A stretch of DNA of 12,776 bases, taken from positions 15,052-27,827 of the forward strand of contig MHEF01000020.1 in assembly GCA_001805125.1 (NCBI GenBank), in the 5' to 3' direction. The notes below the pieces were generated by a model. That model was not told the DNA's origin. It did not search any database and saw only the letters and a list, made by a program, of their open reading frames with translations. The translations under genes and the position numbers were made by a program. Numbering within the stretch: the stretch's first letter is position 1; each line of letters begins with the position of its first letter. Origin of the DNA: Nitrospirae bacterium RBG_13_39_12. Its GTDB lineage: Bacteria > Nitrospirota > Thermodesulfovibrionia > Thermodesulfovibrionales > SM23-35. Positions 7,336 through 12,776 of the stretch are shown piece by piece.

Positions 7336-8472
7336 ATGATGGATAAAATAATCTTTACAATAGAAGGCAAAGAGTTTTTTGTCAGAAAAGATTTAGTAAA
7401 ATCGGATTTTTTTGTCGTAAGATCTATTCCCAGGTCATATCCGGTCAAATGGGCTGAACAGACGAAGCCACAGGAAATAATTAATAATTTAATGGCAGAA
7501 AATTCAGAAAATATATTATTCATTGATAAGAATGTTTATGACATTTATGGCAACTATCTTGAAATCCCCAAATCAAAGATTTTCGTTGCAGAGGCAACAG
7601 AAGGATTTAAAACTTTGGACGGATTCGTAGGCCTTATCGAATTCCTTCAAAAAAATCAATTTACGAAAGGAGGAAGTTTGATTGTTGTTGGTGGTGGCAT
7701 AATTCAGGATATTGGCGCCTTTGCTGGCGCTTCCTATAAACGAGGCATAAGGTGGATTTACTTGCCCACAACGTTACTGGCAATGTGTGATAGTTGTATC
7801 GGTGGTAAGGCAGGAATTAATCATAATAATGCAAAAAATCAATTAGCTATATTTTCATCACCTTCCCAAGTAATTATAGACCCTATTTTTCTTGAGACTC
7901 TCACCGATCGTGATATTAAGGCTGGACTTGGAGAGATATTAAAGCTCCATATTATCGGAGGTAAAGAATTTCTTAAAATTTATAAACATTACATTACTGA
8001 TGCTATGAGCCATAATTACCCTGCATTTAAACCTCTCATCCTTGGCTCACTTAATATTAAAAAATCTATAATTGAAAAGGATGAATTTGAATTAAAACAT
8101 CGAAAAGCTTTGAATTACGGACATACTGTTGGACATGCTTTAGAGGTTTTATCAAATTACCGTATACCCCACGGACAAGCGGTCGTCTTAGGAATGATAG
8201 TTGCAAATGAATTGAGTAATAGGAAGCATCTTTTAAGTCGCAAAGAAAATAATTTATTAAAGAACTTATCATTCGACCTTTTAGATCAAGATATTTTACG
8301 TGGCTTATCAACATCCAAATTGGGAGAATTGCTTCAAAAAGACAAAAAGACTTCAGGTAGTCTTCTAACTTTTATCCTTCTTAAATCCATCGGAGAGACC
8401 AGACTTGTGCCTATACATCTGAATTCAATATTTATTGATGAAATTTCTGAAATTATAGCTGAATATTTATGA
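7336..8472 (+). CDS. 3-dehydroquinate synthase-like sugar phosphate cyclase
   Basis: The 378-residue protein belongs to the DHQ synthase superfamily of NAD- and metal-dependent cyclases. Numbering from ATG 7336, the NAD-binding GGG is at 119-121, with D125 and R136 following. GGKAG contains K158; K167-N168 lie in AKNQ; GLGEILK supplies E200 and K203; then come K242/K243, R256, N260, H263, H267 and H279. These correspond one for one with the metal ligands and substrate-contact residues described for fungal DHQ synthase, including the Arg and Asn that, as I recall, differ in the EEVS-type cyclases. That favours a carboxylated 3-deoxy-2-ulosonate-7-phosphate-like substrate. The N-terminal 110 residues are divergent from AroB. 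The setting among O-antigen genes, with an aldolase and SDR upstream, argues for specialised carbocycle formation rather than shikimate synthesis, though a displaced aroB cannot be excluded. Confidence 0.85.
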   Translation: MMDKIIFTIEGKEFFVRKDLVKSDFFVVRSIPRSYPVKWAEQTKPQEIINNLMAENSENILFIDKNVYDIYGNYLEIPKSKIFVAEATEGFKTLDGFVGLIEFLQKNQFTKGGSLIVVGGGIIQDIGAFAGASYKRGIRWIYLPTTLLAMCDSCIGGKAGINHNNAKNQLAIFSSPSQVIIDPIFLETLTDRDIKAGLGEILKLHIIGGKEFLKIYKHYITDAMSHNYPAFKPLILGSLNIKKSIIEKDEFELKHRKALNYGHTVGHALEVLSNYRIPHGQAVVLGMIVANELSNRKHLLSRKENNLLKNLSFDLLDQDILRGLSTSKLGELLQKDKKTSGSLLTFILLKSIGETRLVPIHLNSIFIDEISEIIAEYL

Positions 8473-8543
8473 TGTCATGTGAAACTTAATGTTTTAAGAT
8501 ATGATGAACGCAAACCAAAAATTTCTTTTGTTAGGGGGGAAAA

Positions 8544-9479
8544 ATGAAGTTCATTAGTGTTGTTACAGCATGTTATAACGAAGAGGATAATATAGAGCTC
8601 ATATACAATAAAGTTAAAGAAATTTTTGATAATCTTAAAAGTTACACGTATGAACACATATTTATAGATAATGCATCAACAGACAGGACGGCTTTAATTT
8701 TAAAAGATATCGCAGGGAATGATAAAAAAGTAAAAATAATTGTAAATGCCAGAAACTTTGGCCATATCCGCTCACCCAACTACGGTTTACAGCAAGCGAA
8801 AGGAGATGCTGTCGTTTCAATCGTAGCGGATTTACAGGATCCACCTCATATGATTGCTGATTTTATAAGAAAGTGGGAAGAAGGATATAAAATAGTTATC
8901 GGGGTGAAAACTCAAAGTGAAGAATCATCCATCATGTTTAAAATCAGAAAATCCTTTTATGGATTGATCAACAAATTGTCGGAAGTTGAGTTGATAAAAA
9001 ATTTTACGGGCTTTGGCTTGTATGACAAACAGGTAATTGACGTACTAAGAAATTTGAATGATCCCTATCCTTACTTCAGAGGAATTATTGCAGACATAGG
9101 TTTTGAGGTTGCAAGAATAGAATATAAACAGCCTGCAAGACAAAGAGGTATTACTAAAAATAATTTTTATACTCTTTATGATATGGCAATGCTGGGTATT
9201 ACCAATCATTCGAAAGTTCCTCTCAGATTAGCAACAATGTTAGGATTCAGTTTATCAATTATAAGTCTATTGGTTGCGTTTGGATATGCCATTTATAAAC
9301 TTATCTTTTGGAAAAGTTTTTCACTTGGGATTGCACCGGTAGTAGTGGGCCTATTTTTCTTTGCGTCAGTGCAATTATTCTTTCTGGGCATATTGGGCGA
9401 ATATATAGGATCGATTCATACTCAGGTGCTAAAAAGACCTCTGGTCATCGAAAAAGAACGTATAAACTTTGATGATTAG
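8544..9479 (+). CDS. GT2 family glycosyltransferase, polyprenyl-phosphate type (GtrB/ArnC/DPM1-like)
   Basis: The 311-residue protein starts with the GT-A nucleotide-binding fold: ISVVTACYNEEDNI at 4-17, D42 in FIDNASTD, and the metal-binding ADLQDPP at 95-101 (D96, D99). A catalytic-domain RGI follows at 201-203. Two C-terminal hydrophobic segments at about 228-253 and 263-288 are the membrane anchors typical of GtrB, ArnC and bacterial dolichyl-phosphate-mannose-synthase-like enzymes. These transfer a sugar from a nucleotide donor to undecaprenyl phosphate on the inner face of the membrane. A purine-rich site (GGGGGA, 8535-8540) precedes the ATG. It ends the plus-strand operon, 71 bases after the cyclase gene. 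It could load the sugar made by this locus onto the lipid carrier, for use by a GT-C enzyme such as the convergent membrane protein, but donor and acceptor are not visible. Confidence 0.88.
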   Translation: MKFISVVTACYNEEDNIELIYNKVKEIFDNLKSYTYEHIFIDNASTDRTALILKDIAGNDKKVKIIVNARNFGHIRSPNYGLQQAKGDAVVSIVADLQDPPHMIADFIRKWEEGYKIVIGVKTQSEESSIMFKIRKSFYGLINKLSEVELIKNFTGFGLYDKQVIDVLRNLNDPYPYFRGIIADIGFEVARIEYKQPARQRGITKNNFYTLYDMAMLGITNHSKVPLRLATMLGFSLSIISLLVAFGYAIYKLIFWKSFSLGIAPVVVGLFFFASVQLFFLGILGEYIGSIHTQVLKRPLVIEKERINFDD

Positions 9480-9588
9480 TAAAACAGTCTGGAATACAGT
9501 GCGGCAAACTCCTCCTTTTTTGTTCGGCAGGCAATCCAGAAGACCTTTCATCCGTCTTAACAGGCCACAAAATAGGGCACACTATCTC

Positions 9589-11064
9589 TCATGGTTCTTC
9601 TTGAACAGGCTTATATAAATAGTATTTTTCTCTATTGTATCCGAATACATTATCTACTTTATATAATAATTTAAAGCCATTAGAGTCTGGGGGACTTAGA
9701 GACTTCGATAATAAAAGTAATATTGTTGATTGGTTGGGAAATGCTGCCTTCATTCGTGAGATCACTTCTGAATTTGATATATTCATATCCTTAAGAAAGT
9801 TCCTGTTTAAGTAGACGAAAGTCCCATAGTTTTTTATGTCTGCATACCAGAACTTTCTCTCCGGTAAATATGGCAAAAGGGCGGATGCATAAGGAGAAGA
9901 ATGAGCTACAATTGCATAATTATCTAACTTATTTTTGATGATAAAATGAGCCATTTCTTTGGCCCCTGAAAATGTATATTTATATTCCTGATATTGAATT
10001 CTGAAGGCATGTAACAGAGAGAGAGACAAGCAGATATTAATCAAAATCATTGAAGGTACTGAAAGTTCTGAAATCCTCATGGTTGAAATGTCATTAGAAT
10101 GATGTTTTTGTAAATCAGGATAATATCTGCCAATCCATAGGGCAAAAAGGAGTATAAGCAATACAAAACCGTGATGTCTCAAGGCTCCGGGATACACGAA
10201 GACAAAAATATAAAACAATCCAGAAAAAGATAATAGCAGGATAAATAAAACAGCTGGCCTTTTGAAAAATGATAAGATAATTGTGAAGAAAATGAGAAAT
10301 GAAATTACTATCACAATAGAACGTAATTCACCTGATAGATGAAAAGCGATATGCCAGGGGAAAAAGGCATTTGCTATTGCGATTAATGGTGCTGGATACG
10401 CATGTCCAAAAAAAGGTCTATAGTCAATAGTATCCGGCTGGGGTAAAACTTGCAAGAACGACAACAATCCTCCCATGCACATAATTAATGATGCCATTTT
10501 TAGCCTTTTAGCCTTTACCTTATTTCGATAAAATTCCCATGCAAAAAGGATGGTCAAAGATGAAGCGACGGAAAAACTGTGTGCATTAGTGTTGAAAAGG
10601 AGAAAAATTAGGAAAGCATACCATAGAGGGTATTCAAAACGTTTGGCGTAAAGTGCTGCAATTAAAAATATTAAAAAAACACTGAGGCCGTAACTCCTTG
10701 CTATGATTGAATACTCATAAGCCATATAATAGGAAAAAATGAACAACACTTTTGTTACTTTTGAAAATGGTGCATAGAAAACAAAGATGGCCACCGCTGC
10801 AACTGCGAAGACAAGGTGAAGGATGAATTCAGATATGTACGGTAGACCTGCCTTTGCGAATGGAACAAGTAGCATATACCATAGAGCAGGAGTGCCATCA
10901 TAGGCCATTTGTTTAAAGATGGAGATTATATCTAAATCCCTTGCAACGAGCCACGCATGAGCTTCATCCTCCCATGGTTCATGATGGAGAAGAAGCACAA
11001 TGTTGATGGCTGAATATAATAGAATTAGGAAAACGGCAAAACCAAAAGAGATGTTTTTCTTCAC
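9589..11064 (-). CDS. Polytopic membrane protein, GT-C glycosyltransferase-like (GT39/ArnT-like)
   Basis: The 491-residue protein has an N-terminal membrane segment (about 7-26) and then a periplasmic-loop EPWEDEAHAW at 29-38. This matches the acidic first-loop motif (DE) of GT-C fold enzymes such as PMT and ArnT, which use lipid-phosphate sugar donors. Roughly ten further hydrophobic segments fill residues 65-345, and a soluble C-terminal domain of about 130 residues follows. The start is GTG (11062-11064). An in-frame TAA pair about 30 bases upstream and no alternative ATG make it the only reasonable start; no good ribosome site is adjacent, and a GAAGGAG lies too far upstream to serve. It is convergent with the GT2 gene and 76 bases downstream of the DUF192 gene. 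A role as a sugar transferase for the surface polysaccharide is inferred; substrate is unknown. Confidence 0.7.
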   Translation of the reverse strand: MKKNISFGFAVFLILLYSAINIVLLLHHEPWEDEAHAWLVARDLDIISIFKQMAYDGTPALWYMLLVPFAKAGLPYISEFILHLVFAVAAVAIFVFYAPFSKVTKVLFIFSYYMAYEYSIIARSYGLSVFLIFLIAALYAKRFEYPLWYAFLIFLLFNTNAHSFSVASSLTILFAWEFYRNKVKAKRLKMASLIMCMGGLLSFLQVLPQPDTIDYRPFFGHAYPAPLIAIANAFFPWHIAFHLSGELRSIVIVISFLIFFTIILSFFKRPAVLFILLLSFSGLFYIFVFVYPGALRHHGFVLLILLFALWIGRYYPDLQKHHSNDISTMRISELSVPSMILINICLSLSLLHAFRIQYQEYKYTFSGAKEMAHFIIKNKLDNYAIVAHSSPYASALLPYLPERKFWYADIKNYGTFVYLNRNFLKDMNISNSEVISRMKAAFPNQSTILLLLSKSLSPPDSNGFKLLYKVDNVFGYNREKYYLYKPVQEEP

Positions 11065-11140
11065 TGTAATTTGTTTAATATTGATATAGTCTTATTACTC
11101 CTTCTTTTGTAATTTTGATTTTATCATTTGAGCTTTATTT

Positions 11141-11482
11141 TTATAAGATCTCGATCTCATCTCCAACTCTTGTATCTGTTGTTTCGAGTACGCCGGTCGG
11201 CAGTTCAAGAACACTTGTTGACTTAAAATAGACCCCTGTTATGCGATTTGGCTGCAGGTTTCTAATAGTTGCTATCACCTGATTTCTTTTGTTCAGAAAA
11301 ACAACCTCTATCGGAAACTTCATAAAGAAGGTATGGACAGAAATACAGGGCTTTATCCATAAGGCTTCCCCATTCAGCATCTCCTTTTTTCCGAGAAGAC
11401 CCTTCATTCGCTTCAATAAGCTATCTGCCACCGTTACATTATTTGATAATTCTTTGCCGTTTCTTAAGTTATAGGCCTTCAT
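11141..11482 (-). CDS. DUF192 family protein
   Basis: The 113-residue protein fits the DUF192 family. It has the A-DSLLKRMKGLLGK block (19-32), the aromatic HTFFMKFPIEVVFLN strand (50-64) corresponding to the family's WMKNT-like motif, and the terminal VLELPTGVLETTDTRVGDEIEI region (91-112). It spans nearly the whole domain with no signal peptide, unlike many exported members, so it is probably cytoplasmic or short-form. Family function is not established. It lies between two polytopic membrane-protein genes on the same strand, 76 bases upstream of one, so co-transcription is possible. No clear Shine-Dalgarno precedes the ATG. Confidence 0.85.
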   Translation of the reverse strand: MKAYNLRNGKELSNNVTVADSLLKRMKGLLGKKEMLNGEALWIKPCISVHTFFMKFPIEVVFLNKRNQVIATIRNLQPNRITGVYFKSTSVLELPTGVLETTDTRVGDEIEIL

Positions 11483-11527
11483 GTTAGCAATAAAAAGCGT
11501 TCGAGGGTTTCATTCTATAGTTTCACA

Positions 11528-11551
11528 GTATCAGAGTATCAGCGTATCAGC
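11528..11551. repeat. Three 8-bp tandem units (GTATCAGM) within an inverted repeat
   Basis: GTATCAGA is followed by two GTATCAGC units directly end to end. The first unit overlaps an arm AGTATCAGAGT (11527-11537) that is nearly complementary to ACTCTGTGATACT at 11567-11579, with two extra bases in the right arm. Just downstream CTTGACC and CTTGACT (11593-11606) form a second short direct duplication. All lie in the 137-bp gap between the DUF192 gene and the partial membrane-protein gene. This may be a genome-wide short repeat, a transcription terminator remnant or a slippage product. Confidence 0.6.
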
Positions 11552-11619
11552 GTCTTTGAAACTTTGACTCTGTGATACTTTTAGTCTGTGCTCTTGACCC
11601 TTGACTCCCATCGTAAATA

Positions 11620-12776
11620 CTAATCCTCTTTGTCATCTTTCTCCTCAACCTTAACAACCTTTATATCTTGATATTTGATTATCAATGATTGATTTTCAGG
11701 TGCATTTCGTACAAATATATTTGCTACCTTGTCAGCATAGATAAGTTTCCAGTCGTCTTTTTCAAGAAGGAGCTGTGAAAGGGTAGAATTGGCATTGTAA
11801 ATAATCCAGTTTATGCTATATTTTTTTAAAACTTCATCCCATCCTTGTTCAATTCTTGCTACCTTTATATACTCTTTCATTCTCGCCACGCCGTACATGT
11901 CAGACCTTCCGTCAAAAAATACCTTATACTCCGGCCATGCCGCATAAATAATATAGTCACCAAATTCATCATTATTGAACATATTGCCTGTTATCTTTTC
12001 TTTCTTCATAAATTGAACAGCATCAACAGGAAGCTTTTTTGCATCAAAGGTATACTCTATTTTTCCTATAAATAGAGCTACAATCAGTGTTGCTACAGCT
12101 AACAAAGACCAGAGATAACCTTTTGTTTGAGAGTCAGTTACGGTAGCCCGATCGGCAATTGAAAGGAATCTTTTAACAAGCTTTCTGTCACTCACATCCT
12201 TAATAAGGTGGTCTATTCGCCTTGCAATAATGGGACTGAGAATAATTGCATAAAGGGGAATATATCGTGCTGAAAAAAGGGACATGTGGGTAAAGAGGAT
12301 GACCAGTAAAACCTCTATAGCATTTAGCTTGAGCTTCGAGATACCGAACATTAGAATCATTAAAAGGAGCATGTATTCGTATCTTAAGTCAGTATGGAAA
12401 TTCGGAGAAAGCCATTCGTTTACATTATCCATGATGAATTTGTTCGCCGTTAGCTCAAATGGAAACAGCAATATTTTGTAGCCTTGTGGGTTAATCAGTG
12501 CTGCGAGGAGGCAGAGAATGAATATTAAAAGAAATATTTTAATCCGAGCAAGTTCTTCGGGCCTGTCTTCCTTTACCCCGTTGGAATGCTCTATGGCTTG
12601 CGATGAGGATGATAGATTAAGAGATTCTCCGGTTTTGTTCGAGGGGTTTAATGCCCCGTGTATAATTCCAACGGGGCTTACAAAAATTACTTTCAGTAAG
12701 TTTCCTGTAATATAGACCGCAAGGAGCATAAAGCCGGCAATAAATCCGCCATGAAGGTTGACCCATAAAACCATGA
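11620..12776 (-). CDS. Polytopic membrane protein, C-terminal part (5' end outside window)
   Basis: The frame is open to the window edge; the Met encoded at 12772-12774 is probably internal, because VLWVNLHGGFIAGF is a mid-protein motif (W-N-H-GGF-G) in large GT-C-like membrane proteins. From that Met, hydrophobic segments lie at about 12-31, 79-95, 134-147, 152-167, 168-184 and 221-237. A soluble C-terminal domain then carries NNDEFGDYIIY and VFFDGRSDMYG (267-295), a signature I associate with this conserved membrane family. Residues 33-78 form a long polar Ser/Asn-rich loop that seems inserted between two membrane segments and coincides with an inverted-repeat element. The C-terminus is charged (VEEKDDKED). 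A role in surface glycan assembly is possible but not shown; this family has no assigned function that I can name with confidence. Confidence 0.72.
   Translation of the reverse strand, partial: MVLWVNLHGGFIAGFMLLAVYITGNLLKVIFVSPVGIIHGALNPSNKTGESLNLSSSSQAIEHSNGVKEDRPEELARIKIFLLIFILCLLAALINPQGYKILLFPFELTANKFIMDNVNEWLSPNFHTDLRYEYMLLLMILMFGISKLKLNAIEVLLVILFTHMSLFSARYIPLYAIILSPIIARRIDHLIKDVSDRKLVKRFLSIADRATVTDSQTKGYLWSLLAVATLIVALFIGKIEYTFDAKKLPVDAVQFMKKEKITGNMFNNDEFGDYIIYAAWPEYKVFFDGRSDMYGVARMKEYIKVARIEQGWDEVLKKYSINWIIYNANSTLSQLLLEKDDWKLIYADKVANIFVRNAPENQSLIIKYQDIKVVKVEEKDDKED
12576..12676. repeat. Palindromic element with perfect 12-bp inverted ends inside a coding sequence
   Basis: CCCCGTTGGAAT at 12576-12587 is exactly complementary to ATTCCAACGGGG at 12665-12676, enclosing 77 bases. 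A GGGG (12643-12646) / CCCC (12654-12657) pair forms a smaller hairpin inside. The 101-base span stays in frame with the minus-strand gene and encodes the polar loop at residues 33-67. The structure resembles a short palindromic repeat or MITE-like insertion tolerated in a membrane-protein loop; other copies cannot be sought in this window. Confidence 0.6.

Noticed and set aside
7336..8472. Housekeeping aroB
   Set aside because: Not fully excluded, but the surrounding genes are O-antigen sugar genes, no aro genes are adjacent, and the N-terminal region diverges from AroB.
9480..9588. Possible bidirectional terminator between convergent genes (T6 at 9516-9521, TCTGGA/TCCAGA arms at 9488-9493 and 9535-9540)
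   Set aside because: The arms are only six bases and 41 bases apart, and no stable stem immediately precedes the T run, so a terminator cannot be supported.
11065..11140. GAAGGAG upstream of the GTG-start membrane protein as evidence for a missed small gene
   Set aside because: Two in-frame stops follow and no start codon lies at suitable spacing; it may simply be chance purine richness.

Overview
This window looks like part of the O-antigen or other surface-polysaccharide locus of a Gram-negative bacterium. A CDP-3,6-dideoxyhexose pathway, short intergenic spacers and a polyprenyl-phosphate-type glycosyltransferase all point that way. The lineage cannot be fixed from the sequence. Short dispersed-repeat-like elements (near 834-855, 11528-11551 and 12576-12676) and moderate-to-low GC would suit a Nitrospirota- or Desulfobacterota-like genome, but that is only a guess.

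Plus-strand block, 1-9479. Eight closely spaced genes form what is probably one operon. It opens with the 3' part of CDP-glucose 4,6-dehydratase (rfbG; its start lies outside the window). RfbH follows, the PLP/[2Fe-2S] enzyme that removes the C3 hydroxyl. A metallo-beta-lactamase-fold hydrolase and an extended SDR reductase/epimerase are translationally coupled to rfbH. Next come an acetohydroxyacid-synthase-like ThDP enzyme, an HpcH/HpaI-type aldolase, a classical SDR, a 3-dehydroquinate-synthase-like cyclase with a complete set of catalytic residues, and a GT2 glycosyltransferase with two C-terminal membrane segments.

How they may work together. RfbG and RfbH yield CDP-4-keto-3,6-dideoxyglucose. 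In yersiniose biosynthesis this intermediate receives a two-carbon unit from the ThDP enzyme YerE and is then reduced by YerF. The ThDP enzyme and the first SDR here fit that scheme. The aldolase, second SDR and DHQ-synthase-like cyclase are not part of that pathway. They suggest chain extension and carbocycle formation, so the locus may make an unusual branched, higher-carbon or carbocyclic sugar or substituent. This is inference from gene content.

Minus-strand block, 9589-12776. Convergent to the operon are a large polytopic membrane protein with GT-C (PMT/ArnT-like) character and a GTG start, a DUF192 protein, and the C-terminal part of a second polytopic membrane protein cut by the window edge. 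The second membrane protein carries a hydrophilic loop encoded by a segment bounded by a perfect 12-bp inverted repeat, probably a palindromic element inserted in frame.

No tRNA, rRNA, CRISPR array, insertion sequence or riboswitch was recognised. No gene-free stretch exceeds 150 bases.
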